From the IMG/VR virus record IMGVR_UViG_3300024262_004585, positions 1 through 26,861 of that record: a stretch of 26,861 nucleotides of DNA. The stretch is one strand, 5' to 3'. This document shows positions 7,157-14,500 of the stretch, one piece after another. Every line of letters starts with the position of its first letter. Positions within the stretch are counted from its first letter, which is position 1. The position numbers and the translations under genes were made by a program. The notes beneath the pieces were generated by a model. The model was not told the DNA's origin. It saw nothing but the letters and a program-made list of their open reading frames with translations, and did no database searches. The DNA comes from a virus.

Positions 7157-8026
7157 TTACAGATCTAAGCCAGCTAGCAAGTCTTGGATTTCAGCATCGT
7201 CGCTTACAGTGACTGGCTTAGCCTGCTCTGTGACTACTGCAGGTTTATTCATAATATCCGCAGCGGTCGTGTTAGCAGTTAGTTGACCTGGTAGACTTTC
7301 GCTACGCTCGGAATCTGCATCCTTACATAGGATATGCTCACTTACCATTTGCTTAAGTTCATCATAACTCTTGAACTTAAAAATAGTCGCGAGTTCTGTA
7401 GCTGACTTATAAATATCTGCAAACTTAGATTCTTCAAGACCCTTAATTTCAGTAGGGAAAGAGAATTTGGATGAAACATATGTCGGGTATTCGCCTTGCT
7501 TATCAACAATAATCTTAAAATTAACCCCCTCTGGGCTTAAGTCAAATACTCGAGCTCCGAGATCTGCAGAATCTTCACCATTAATAGCACTAGTAATAAC
7601 TTTGTGTAACTGCTTACCATATCGTAATACCATTACTTTACCGTTATTATCTGGGGTAACCGGGTCATTAACCACATACACGTTAACTAACCATTTTTCA
7701 GAGCGAAGAATCTTACTTGCATTTGCTTGATCTACGTCATTACCTCTATATAGTTTATATCGATATTCTGCGATAGGATCTCTCTCATCGAAAGTCTGGG
7801 GAGATAATGCACTGACATACTGACCAGTTGCAAAGCTATTCCAACCATGTTGAAAGTAGTGAAAGAATGTATTCTTAGGATCGACAGAGTAGGGTAAGAT
7901 ACGAACGGTATATGTATTACCTGGTTCAGTTCGTAAGATATTGGTGGATGCAGACTTATCATCACTAGAAGCGAGCGCGTCGCGAATTGATTCAAACATT
8001 GATTTTGTTATTGTATTTGTATTCAT
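7157..8026 (-). CDS. 32: single-stranded DNA-binding protein, T4 gp32-like
   Basis: Coats ssDNA and organises the replisome and recombination machinery. The 289-aa protein has a basic/Ser-rich N-terminal part, an OB-fold core (NTYTVRILPYS, then FFHYFQHGWNSF), and an acidic C-terminal tail ending in DLLAGLDL, like the T4 gp32 tail that contacts partners. Unlike T4 gp32, the core has no cysteines where the His-Cys3 zinc ligands should be; the only Cys is near residue 233. The ATG at 8024-8026 is 6 bases from a TATAAT; ATG at codon 10 is an alternative but has no ribosome site. Position after gene 59 matches T4 gene order. Confidence 0.85.
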   Translation of the reverse strand: MNTNTITKSMFESIRDALASSDDKSASTNILRTEPGNTYTVRILPYSVDPKNTFFHYFQHGWNSFATGQYVSALSPQTFDERDPIAEYRYKLYRGNDVDQANASKILRSEKWLVNVYVVNDPVTPDNNGKVMVLRYGKQLHKVITSAINGEDSADLGARVFDLSPEGVNFKIIVDKQGEYPTYVSSKFSFPTEIKGLEESKFADIYKSATELATIFKFKSYDELKQMVSEHILCKDADSERSESLPGQLTANTTAADIMNKPAVVTEQAKPVTVSDDAEIQDLLAGLDL

Positions 8027-8060
8027 ATTTTAATTATAGTATATTATTTTGTGTTTTCAA
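8027..8060 (-). promoter_or_regulatory. sigma70-like promoter of gene 32, TATAAT 6 bases before ATG
   Basis: TTGAAA at 8055-8060, 16-bp spacer, TATAAT at 8033-8038, 6 bases to ATG. The -35 abuts a perfect palindrome (8060-8080), and part of it lies in the gene 59 3' end. Confidence 0.7.
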
Positions 8061-8685
8061 GGTATGTTTTAAACATACCTATATTTTTTTTTGTTTGGTT
8101 AGCCGTATAGAGCTTAGTTCTCAAATAGTTGATTCTAGCTAAATACGGTGAGTATATTTGTTTAATGTTATAATCTAACTTCGTTATTATAGTTTCAAAT
8201 TCCGAGAAAGCAAATAATATGTATATATTAATTTGTCTATTTTTTATATGGGATAAAAATATGTTATAAGCCGATCCAGTTTCCATAAATGTTATATACG
8301 TTTTTATGGGTATGTTTTGATCTTTACAGTAATTATGAATATACAGTATACTGTCTTTTATTTTTTGTAAACATTGCTTACTATCCGGATTAGATATCAA
8401 ATAATTATCATTATACTTGGTATATGTCGAGATTGCTTTATGAGAACAAAAAAAGCTTAAATCGAAATGCTCTTCATCATATACAAAAAATGGAGCTTCA
8501 AAAAAACTATTAATATTAATATGAGGGTGCTTATTAAAAAATTTACTAAGCTTTACCACTGCCGGGTAGTCTTTATGTACATTAAAGTTATTAAAATCTT
8601 TTCGTAACCGGAAAGGTTTATTATTGACAGCTCTTGAAACTGCTAGGTATGTATTATATACTCTTTTATCGAATTCTTCCACCAC
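8044..8685 (-). CDS. 59: replicative helicase loader, T4 gp59-like
   Basis: Predicted to load gp41 helicase onto gp32-coated forked DNA. The 213-aa, mostly helical, Lys/Tyr/Phe-rich protein is the same length as T4 gp59 (217). By eye the C-terminal part aligns with gp59: YILFAFSEFETIITKLD followed by YSPYLARINYLRTKL parallels the T4 segment with ILLDSFLNIIDKHD and YSIKLKAYRKIL at the same distance from the end, and VYNTYLAV near the N-terminus parallels VYKLYLMI. It sits directly before gene 32 as in T4. The start is one of two adjacent GTG codons (8683-8685 taken); its upstream neighbour stops 1 base before. Similarity is low, so a profile search would be worthwhile. Confidence 0.7.
   Translation of the reverse strand: MVEEFDKRVYNTYLAVSRAVNNKPFRLRKDFNNFNVHKDYPAVVKLSKFFNKHPHININSFFEAPFFVYDEEHFDLSFFCSHKAISTYTKYNDNYLISNPDSKQCLQKIKDSILYIHNYCKDQNIPIKTYITFMETGSAYNIFLSHIKNRQINIYILFAFSEFETIITKLDYNIKQIYSPYLARINYLRTKLYTANQTKKNIGMFKTYLENTK
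8060..8080. repeat. perfect 10-bp palindrome at the gene 32 promoter
   Basis: AGGTATGTTT (8060-8069), one central T, AAACATACCT (8071-8080). It shares one base with the -35 of the gene 32 promoter and lies inside the last codons of gene 59. On the plus strand it is followed by a long T-run (8083-8092), so it could also act as a plus-strand terminator; as a DNA element it could be an operator. Confidence 0.6.
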
Positions 8686-8686
8686 T

Positions 8687-8971
8687 CTATAATAGAGGCG
8701 TTTTCAGCTTATTCAAGTACTTTGTTATATATTTACTTTTAGTAATTGAAGGTTCCATTTCAATAAATTTTTTAACAGCAACAAATTCACTATCTTCATT
8801 TATATGTTCCATGTAAATATGCCTGAGATTTGGATTCTCTAATATTTTTAAAAAAACAGTAGGGAAGTTCATTTTTTTACCATTTAAAATTGATACTAGC
8901 GAGCAAAATGATAAGAAAGCGTGCCTAAATTCATCATTTTCAATATTTTGTGCCGGTGTGTTAGTTAGCAT
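8687..8971 (-). CDS. small helical protein at the gene 33 position
   Basis: A 94-aa helical protein with no strong motif. Its place directly before gene 59 and gene 32 is where T4 encodes gp33 (112 aa), the late-transcription co-activator that bridges RNA polymerase and the clamp. The C-terminal half (SEFVAVKKFIEMEPSITKSK then YITKYLNKL) loosely resembles the gp33 core, and the protein ends in a short hydrophobic tail (TPLL) where gp33 has its clamp-binding residues. This is mainly a synteny argument; direct similarity is weak. ATG at 8969-8971 overlaps the previous stop by 7 bp. Confidence 0.7.
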   Translation of the reverse strand: MLTNTPAQNIENDEFRHAFLSFCSLVSILNGKKMNFPTVFLKILENPNLRHIYMEHINEDSEFVAVKKFIEMEPSITKSKYITKYLNKLKTPLL

Positions 8972-9342
8972 GGTTGTAAAAGTTTTGTTAAATTAATTAT
9001 CTTATCACTTAATATACATCCAGCTACATCAGGTTTACCACCACCTATTGATAGATGCTTTGCTAATTTTCCTAAATCTATACCGCATGTTTTATTCTTT
9101 CTTAGAAGAGTTACTTTTTGCTGTAAATTTAATAAGATAACAATATCACTATTAGTACATTTAATAATACTATCTGCTAGCGCATGTGGATTATTTTCAA
9201 AAAATACTCCCACTACAGAATAGATAGTATTGCCTATAGTTATATTACCAGAATATAACGGGGTATTTATATTATATTCTGGTATAGTAGTATACTCAGC
9301 TATAAACTGTTTAATAATATGCAATGTTTCTATATCAGTCAT
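8965..9342 (-). CDS. free-standing DHHA1-like domain protein, 125 aa
   Basis: The C-terminal half reads like the DHHA1 substrate-binding domain of DHH phosphoesterases (NrnA/RecJ-like): VTLLRKN at 77-83 corresponds to the SLRS strand, and GGGKPDVAG at 100-108 to the GGGHxxAAG motif, with Lys in place of His. The catalytic DHH domain is absent: the protein is only 125 residues and contains no DHH or aspartate cluster. It may be a nucleic-acid or nucleotide-binding module, perhaps of a split enzyme or an inhibitor/adaptor. It lies between gp41 and the gene 33-position protein. The motif match is clear by eye, the function is not. ATG at 9340-9342. Confidence 0.75.
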   Translation of the reverse strand: MTDIETLHIIKQFIAEYTTIPEYNINTPLYSGNITIGNTIYSVVGVFFENNPHALADSIIKCTNSDIVILLNLQQKVTLLRKNKTCGIDLGKLAKHLSIGGGKPDVAGCILSDKIINLTKLLQPC

Positions 9343-9367
9343 TCTACATATTATTTAGTTCCCTTGT

Positions 9368-10690
9368 TTAATTACTCAACATACCTAGCACAGTAGATAA
9401 TTCACTTAGGTCACCATCATCATTTAACGACACATCTTCATGAACGGTTAATGTCTTAGAATCAAGTCTCATTTGATTACTACCAAAATTTGGGCCGAAT
9501 CTATTTTTCATAATATGAATATTAATAATATTAAGTTCTTTATCTTCATCACTTTGAGTAATACCTATAATAACATCAGCAGTTGCAGCTAATCCAATAC
9601 TCTCGCCAATACTATCTAGTTTAGGTATATCGACGTCATAACCTGATCTGTTAAGTTGCGTTGCACTAATAATAGGGCAGTTAAACTTATATGTTAAAGC
9701 TCTAATCTCTTCTGCTGCTGATTTAATTCTTTCATACATATTAGTGTTCATCGAACCCTTAATTAGGTTAATATAATCTAATACAATTGCATCTACTTTA
9801 ATACCTTTTAACTGTAACGTTTTAATGTAGCTAGCAATTTGCTGGGAGGTAATTGTATTTGGTGGGAATTCCTTAATTATAATCTTACCAAAATCAGGAG
9901 ATTTATTCATCTCAGAGATAGTGTGTTTGAGAGTAGCAGCTTCATCTGCTAAGCTTGCAATGGGTATTTTCGTTATATCTGATGCTAAGCGACAGCCATA
10001 CATTATATCACTCATTTCGAGAGATATAACAACTACATTCATACCTTGTCTACTTATATTAACGGCGATATTACCTAAGAATATACTCTTACCTACATTT
10101 GTCTGACCTGCAAATACATAAAATGCTCTGCCGTTAGACTTAAACCCACCATCAAGCTTTTCATCCAGCCATGGCCATAAAGTTGAAATTACAGGTCGAT
10201 CACTAGTTATCTCGTCAATTAGAGTATCTATATTATCAAATAAATCTAACCCAATATCATTTTTAAGATCAATTTGACAGCTTTTTTCAAAACGCTCTAA
10301 AATATAACTAGTATCTACTTTACCCTGCGTTATATCTTCCGCTACCTCCATCATTGTATGGTATATTGACCGCTCTTTAAGGTACCTCTCGGTATTTTCT
10401 AATAACTCATCATTATTTAAATTTTTATCAATTTCATTAAACACTCCCGATACGGATCTAAAAGCCTCTTTAACGTCGTCGTTAACAAGATATGTTTTAA
10501 GTTCGGTTATAGTAGGTGGTACACCCCTCTTATTAAAAAAATCTTTAATAACCGTAAATATAATTTTAATATTCTTATTTGCTATAATAGCGGGGTCTAC
10601 GTGACTAATAATATCTGAGAGATATTTGGCATCAGTTAAACTCTTATAAATAAGAACCTTTTCGAAATAATCTAAATCTATTTTTTCCAT
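9368..10690 (-). CDS. 41: replicative DNA helicase, T4 gp41-like (DnaB family)
   Basis: Hexameric 5'-3' helicase that unwinds the fork and partners primase gp61. The 440-aa protein has an N-terminal helical domain (about 1-150), then a RecA-type motor with Walker A GQTNVGKS at 195-202, VVISLEMSD, a Walker B strand AIVLDYINLI, and SATQLNRSG with the DnaB-type sensor glutamine. T4 gp41 has 475 residues. The ATG (10688-10690) overlaps the stop of the upstream glycosyltransferase by 13 bp, so the helicase is co-transcribed with it. Confidence 0.92.
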   Translation of the reverse strand: MEKIDLDYFEKVLIYKSLTDAKYLSDIISHVDPAIIANKNIKIIFTVIKDFFNKRGVPPTITELKTYLVNDDVKEAFRSVSGVFNEIDKNLNNDELLENTERYLKERSIYHTMMEVAEDITQGKVDTSYILERFEKSCQIDLKNDIGLDLFDNIDTLIDEITSDRPVISTLWPWLDEKLDGGFKSNGRAFYVFAGQTNVGKSIFLGNIAVNISRQGMNVVVISLEMSDIMYGCRLASDITKIPIASLADEAATLKHTISEMNKSPDFGKIIIKEFPPNTITSQQIASYIKTLQLKGIKVDAIVLDYINLIKGSMNTNMYERIKSAAEEIRALTYKFNCPIISATQLNRSGYDVDIPKLDSIGESIGLAATADVIIGITQSDEDKELNIINIHIMKNRFGPNFGSNQMRLDSKTLTVHEDVSLNDDGDLSELSTVLGMLSN

Positions 10691-11355
10691 TTATTAATAA
10701 AATACTCTTGCCCGTTATAAAATTCTTCATCTGGTTTAGTTAAACCCGGACTCTGGTGGATAATAGGTATATCCACAACGCCTATTTTAACGTTGTTCCT
10801 ATTACACTCAAGTGAGAAGTCCATATCATAGTAATGAAATTTAGATGGATAAGATTCATCAAACTTTACATTTCCAGGTAGCTCTTTGATATTAATACCA
10901 ATAAATACACCGTCAATAACTAAGCATCTACTAGGCATAGGCCCGAACGAAGTATACATATAGGACTCTTTATTACCGTGTGCAACACACCCTCGATGAT
11001 CTTGCCTCTCTGACATAAGATGCCACAAAGCAGGGCTGCCGATTTTGCAAGAAATAGCACCAGCAAGCCCAAACACAGTGTAATGTCTCGCGCTATCCAG
11101 TAAACGAGTTCGTAAATCCCTCGTGTTAACATATACATCATCATGCACAAAAACCGCAATATCAATATTGTTGAGTCTTGCGTCGACTAGGAAACTGTTA
11201 TAAAGCGTTTGTAAGCTTTTAGTATTTTTCTCTTCATAATGTACATCAAATGGCATTATCGGTCCGTAATCCGCTAAAGTTTCATTTAAGGATTTAAAAA
11301 TGGATGTATCTTCTTTTTTACCTTTAGTTGCTGTATAGATTTTTATATTATTCAT
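10678..11355 (-). CDS. GT-A type glycosyltransferase (StrF-like / Glyco_tranf_2_5)
   Basis: Predicted inverting GT-A glycosyltransferase of the small StrF-domain type. The 225-aa protein has an N-terminal IKIYTATKG strand, a metal/nucleotide-binding VFVHDDVYV with HDD at 71-73, a central VIDGVFIGI strand and an acceptor-side segment FHYYDMDFSLEC followed by IIHQS, which is the usual order in this family. No signal peptide or membrane anchor, so it acts in the cytoplasm. Its donor could be the dTDP sugar made by the rml unit; the acceptor (DNA, phage protein, host glycan) is unknown. It overlaps and leads gp41 and has its own promoter. Confidence 0.75.
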   Translation of the reverse strand: MNNIKIYTATKGKKEDTSIFKSLNETLADYGPIMPFDVHYEEKNTKSLQTLYNSFLVDARLNNIDIAVFVHDDVYVNTRDLRTRLLDSARHYTVFGLAGAISCKIGSPALWHLMSERQDHRGCVAHGNKESYMYTSFGPMPSRCLVIDGVFIGINIKELPGNVKFDESYPSKFHYYDMDFSLECNRNNVKIGVVDIPIIHQSPGLTKPDEEFYNGQEYFINKWKK

Positions 11356-11395
11356 ATATATATTTTTATTATATATTAATTGGCCTAGATTTCAA
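11356..11395 (-). promoter_or_regulatory. sigma70-like promoter of glycosyltransferase-gp41 unit
   Basis: TTGAAA at 11390-11395, 16-bp spacer, TATAAT at 11368-11373. The ATG follows after 12 bases, so a leader of only about 5 bases is predicted. No Shine-Dalgarno sequence in those bases. Confidence 0.65.
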
Positions 11396-11418
11396 TATAT
11401 TTGTACAACTTACTATCT

Positions 11419-11781
11419 TTATTTTTTCTTTGGTGATTTAGGTTCGTTATGATACGACCTATCATCAAGTTCTGGTCTCGTCTCTCTAAACTCGATCATA
11501 CCCATTATGTTCCAGAGAGCTGCACTTAAATGATCTTCACTACCATCCCCTACCCAATCCGCCATCAAATGTCTCATTGCTGAATCATATAGCACAGAAT
11601 GCTTCATACCTAATTTCCAGTTATGTTCATTATACGCTTCAGCCCCTTGTAAATATCTCAACATAACTGATTCTAAAGCTTTATGTGGTACTAAACTCAT
11701 ACGTAACTTGCCTTCGCCGCTATCACGCTGTGCTCCAGTTTCAAATTGCCGCGGCTTACCTGTTGTCTTTAGATCATCCAT
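11419..11781 (-). CDS. dATP/dGTP diphosphohydrolase-like protein (DUF5664 type)
   Basis: A 120-aa protein matching the conserved pattern of the phage family annotated as dATP/dGTP diphosphohydrolase N-terminal (DUF5664): ETGAQRDS at 14-21, GKLRMSLVP, GAEAYNEHNWKLG ending at 58, DSAMRHLMADW, and EDHLSAALWN at 82-91. The charged His/Glu/Asp residues in these blocks are the likely metal ligands, as in all-alpha MazG-type NTP pyrophosphohydrolases. A role in removing dGTP or dATP would fit genome base modification or dNTP-pool control. ATG (11779-11781) is 6 bases from a TATAAT. The C-terminus is a Lys-rich tail. Family call is good, the substrate is inferred. Confidence 0.75.
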   Translation of the reverse strand: MDDLKTTGKPRQFETGAQRDSGEGKLRMSLVPHKALESVMLRYLQGAEAYNEHNWKLGMKHSVLYDSAMRHLMADWVGDGSEDHLSAALWNIMGMIEFRETRPELDDRSYHNEPKSPKKK

Positions 11782-11816
11782 ATAGAAATTATACTATCTT
11801 TTGTTAAAGAAATCAA
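11782..11816 (-). promoter_or_regulatory. sigma70-like promoter, TATAAT 6 bases before ATG
   Basis: TTGATT at 11811-11816 (inside the formyltransferase 3' end), 17-bp spacer, TATAAT at 11788-11793, then 6 bases to the ATG of the DUF5664 gene. Confidence 0.65.
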
Positions 11817-12330
11817 GCCATAGATTAAGCGATATGGATTTAAGGGTACTAAACATTTCATCTAACGTAGTGCATTTATTTTCTATTCCGCGAGAGAGAA
11901 CTACGCTACCTTCATCTACTCCAGGTGTCACATGGTGAATAACAGATCCAATGCGGCTATATTTACCATTAAATGCTTTAACTTGAGGGTCTTTACCTTT
12001 CAGGCATTCAAACTCCGTTATCAGTCCAGGATGACCGTTATATATGTCATACTCTTCACATATCTCTTTAGGTACAATACTAAGCCATCCATGTAATGTA
12101 ATATAACACTCCTTAGGGTCCCCCAGCATTGCTCGTAACGCTTTTACGTCTTTAGAATGCTCATACGGCAGACTAAAAAGGCTATATGAGCAGAGCCTTG
12201 CAAGGTCGCGATTAATGGTATGTCTACTACTAAGTTTATGGTTGTGTATAACGACATCTGGTACAACGCCCGATCGTATTAGATCGACGATTTCAGTACC
12301 TGTCTGCGAAAATAATGCTATATGTTTCAT
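11794..12330 (-). CDS. formyltransferase-domain protein (PurN/Fmt fold)
   Basis: A 178-aa single-domain protein of the N10-formyl-tetrahydrofolate formyltransferase fold. The catalytic triad is present: Asn98 and His100 in NGHPGLI and Asp139 in TPGVDEGSVVL. It lacks the C-terminal tRNA-binding domain of methionyl-tRNA formyltransferase and is slightly shorter than PurN. The HGWLSIVP segment before the active site is also typical. It could formylate an amino sugar, as in LPS sugar formyltransferases, or be PurN-like. Its ATG overlaps the amidotransferase stop by ATGA, so translation of the two is coupled, which hints at a joint pathway. Confidence 0.8.
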   Translation of the reverse strand: MKHIALFSQTGTEIVDLIRSGVVPDVVIHNHKLSSRHTINRDLARLCSYSLFSLPYEHSKDVKALRAMLGDPKECYITLHGWLSIVPKEICEEYDIYNGHPGLITEFECLKGKDPQVKAFNGKYSRIGSVIHHVTPGVDEGSVVLSRGIENKCTTLDEMFSTLKSISLNLWLDFFNKR

Positions 12331-13004
12331 AATGTTAAAAATGGTGAATCGTATGCAAATGTATCAAGTTCTACTAGGCCCTCAGCTGTATATCCGTATA
12401 ATATACCTTCTTTTACTTCTGTATAACCATCACCTTTAATAGATGATACATTAGCATCTTTATAAAACAAAGTACTGCCTTGTCTTGCTATATAAACGTT
12501 CATTGTTTTAATATTCACAATCCATACTGCAAATGTACCTTTCAATTTTTCAATTGTATATAAAATATTCTGTATTTCTGTATCTGAATCTTCACATGGT
12601 CCGAGATTATACTCGAATTCATCTAATAAAGCTGGTATTACACTACTATCAACGGGATTATCATGATCTGGTAGGTATTCATCAATTAACTCATTGTAAT
12701 TAGTTAAAACTCCATTATGAGCTACTATCCAGTCTCCAGACCTAAATGGGTGTGATGTTTTTTCTTTCCATTCTCTAGCAGAACTTGTCGGCGCTTGATT
12801 ATGACCAAGATATATAAAATCTCCTACATCTCCTTGTGGTAATTTAACTTCATTCCAGTTAATACCACCTTCATACTTTTTAACATCATAGTTAGATGAA
12901 CGATATACATGAAATATACCAGTAGAGAAATTACCCCTCTTTTTATTAGCTTCTTCGAGTACCTCGAACGTTGAGAGATCATTACTTAAATAAATACCGC
13001 ACAT
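12327..13004 (-). CDS. class-II glutamine amidotransferase domain protein
   Basis: An Ntn-type GATase, predicted to release ammonia from glutamine. Cys2 (MCGIYL) is the N-terminal nucleophile, GHNQAPT at 67-73 the substrate-binding loop and HNG at 96-98 part of the oxyanion hole. The usual Arg of the GHTR loop, which binds the glutamine carboxylate, is Gln70. At 225 residues it is only the glutaminase domain, without the synthetase partner found in GlmS, PurF or AsnB, so the acceptor enzyme must be separate. Candidates in the window are QueC (as in archaeal/phage Gat-QueC) or a sugar enzyme. It is the first gene of a unit with the formyltransferase. Confidence 0.85.
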   Translation of the reverse strand: MCGIYLSNDLSTFEVLEEANKKRGNFSTGIFHVYRSSNYDVKKYEGGINWNEVKLPQGDVGDFIYLGHNQAPTSSAREWKEKTSHPFRSGDWIVAHNGVLTNYNELIDEYLPDHDNPVDSSVIPALLDEFEYNLGPCEDSDTEIQNILYTIEKLKGTFAVWIVNIKTMNVYIARQGSTLFYKDANVSSIKGDGYTEVKEGILYGYTAEGLVELDTFAYDSPFLTL

Positions 13005-13040
13005 ATAATGATATTATAGTAGAAATATGTCAGAAATCAA
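13005..13040 (-). promoter_or_regulatory. sigma70-like promoter of the amidotransferase unit
   Basis: TTGATT at 13035-13040, 16-bp spacer, TATAAT at 13013-13018, 8 bases to ATG. Its -35 overlaps the late-type box of the divergent plus-strand gene by 2 bp. Confidence 0.65.
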
Positions 13041-13051
13041 TAAATATTATT
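13039..13051 (+). promoter_or_regulatory. T4-late-type promoter box before the plus-strand island
   Basis: AATAAATA at 13039-13046 matches the T4 late box TATAAATA in 7 of 8 positions, followed by 5 bases (TTATT) and ATG. A late box centred 10 bp upstream of +1 would place +1 on the A of ATG. Confidence 0.55.
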
Positions 13052-14500
13052 ATGAACTTTATTTCGTGGGCAACTAAACCAACTATTATTAACGAAAATA
13101 CGCAGAACTACATTTTTAGCGACTTAGTAGAGGAGAAAACATTAATAGGCGGTGCATTAGGACCTATTGCCGGTCTAATAAAATCTCAAATAGGAAGTAC
13201 AGGATTTAGAGATGTACGTATTTTATTTTATCAGTGGCTGCGTAAAAATTATCCAGATTCCATACCTTCTGAATTTATGGAAAAATTTGAAACGCGTAAA
13301 CCTAGCGCGAAGGATGTAAATGACCTCATTAGAGGTATTGAATCGGAATTATCTCCGGAAGCAGTTAATGATATAAAAACAGAATTCACAGAATGGTGTA
13401 CTACTGATAATGCTCATGGCGCGACATTTGAAGATAAGGATGGTAAGAAGAAACTTATGAGTAATGCTGCTGATTTCGTTAATACGTTAGCTACTTTACG
13501 AGACAAAAAGGGTGTAAGACCTAAAGCAGGTATAGGTAGAAAAATTCACGATTATAGTCAAGTATCTACATCTGATATTGCGAATAAAAACATCGAAAGT
13601 GAGAGAGAGCGAAAAGCTGCTGAAAGGGAACAGCGAAAGAGTAGTATAAGAGGTAGTGATATTTCCAATGAAGCAATATCTATTAAAATTCTAGTTGCGC
13701 AAATGCTTGAAACCGCACGTAAAGATCTTCAAGATAATCCTGTATCAGCTGAAGCTGATGAGATGAGAGAAGGAGTTCTAATGAACATTGCTGATGCTTT
13801 CACAAAAATTAGATCCATAGATCGATTTAGTTTATTTCTCGATCAGTTAAAAGAATATGATGAGTATGATGGTGTACGTATTGAACTCGAAGATGTGCTG
13901 GATGCTGTTGAAACTGATGTAGCTGAAAGAGATGCTAAGTCGATGGTTGATACTCAAATAGAAGATGAAGAGCATGAACAAGAAGGTAATTACCCTGCCC
14001 GCGAGCAAAAAGAAAATCTTGTAGGTATGGAAGCTGTATTAGACAATGAACGATCGGTAATAATAGTTGATCATGAACCCGGAACCAGGTTTGTTTTTGT
14101 CCAGGATGAAGATAGTAATGAGTATAAGGTACCTCTTAGTAGATTAGACTTTCGTGTAGCTCCAGAAAATGGAGAGCATGAGCAAGAAGAAGTATCATTA
14201 GAAGATGCTATAACATTATCACACGAGGAATACGAAGCAGTTCAAAACTTCCAAAACTTTAACCCCGACGAATGGCAGGAAAAAGAGGATGGCAGCGGAT
14301 GGGAAAGAAAACCTCAAGCTGAAGAAGCTGAAGAGGATTCAACTAATCGTTATATGTCAAAAGCTCCTATTGAAAAGAGAGAAGAAGCTGAAGAGGTAAA
14401 AATGTCTCAACTAGAAATTAATCAATATCTTGCTGTTCAAGAAAGACAGAGAGTTCAAAATCTCTATGCACAACAAAGACGCCATACATACGGTTACTAA
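13052..14500 (+). CDS. unknown Glu-rich late protein, 482 aa
   Basis: I do not recognise this protein. The N-terminal part (residues 1-60) includes a Gly/Ala-rich IGGALGPIAGLI segment, then a globular helical region to about 170, a highly charged Glu/Arg/Lys helix near 180-210, a second helical region, a short beta-rich section around 340-370 (SVIIVDHEPGTRFVFVQDED) that resembles an SH3-like small barrel, and a very acidic Glu-rich C-terminal part with repeated HEQE and EEAEE. I chose ATG at 13052, 5 bases after a late-type box; an upstream in-frame extension of 27 codons overlaps the divergent promoter and is less likely. Late expression and composition suggest a virion or assembly protein, but that is inference. 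Confidence 0.75.
   Translation: MNFISWATKPTIINENTQNYIFSDLVEEKTLIGGALGPIAGLIKSQIGSTGFRDVRILFYQWLRKNYPDSIPSEFMEKFETRKPSAKDVNDLIRGIESELSPEAVNDIKTEFTEWCTTDNAHGATFEDKDGKKKLMSNAADFVNTLATLRDKKGVRPKAGIGRKIHDYSQVSTSDIANKNIESERERKAAEREQRKSSIRGSDISNEAISIKILVAQMLETARKDLQDNPVSAEADEMREGVLMNIADAFTKIRSIDRFSLFLDQLKEYDEYDGVRIELEDVLDAVETDVAERDAKSMVDTQIEDEEHEQEGNYPAREQKENLVGMEAVLDNERSVIIVDHEPGTRFVFVQDEDSNEYKVPLSRLDFRVAPENGEHEQEEVSLEDAITLSHEEYEAVQNFQNFNPDEWQEKEDGSGWERKPQAEEAEEDSTNRYMSKAPIEKREEAEEVKMSQLEINQYLAVQERQRVQNLYAQQRRHTYGY
14321..14396 (+). repeat. 16-bp direct repeat, 60 bp apart, in the Glu-rich gene
   Basis: GAAGAAGCTGAAGAGG occurs at 14321-14336 and again at 14381-14396, exactly 20 codons apart and in the same frame, encoding EEAEE in both places. 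Confidence 0.6.

Noticed and set aside
9343-9379. Promoter of the DHHA1-like gene
   Set aside because: TTGAGT (9374-9379) is well placed, but the hexamer 16 bp away is TAAATA and lies 9 bases from ATG; too weak to list as a feature.
11794-12330. Methionyl-tRNA formyltransferase
   Set aside because: The catalytic domain is there but the C-terminal tRNA-binding domain is missing at 178 aa, so only the fold is claimed.
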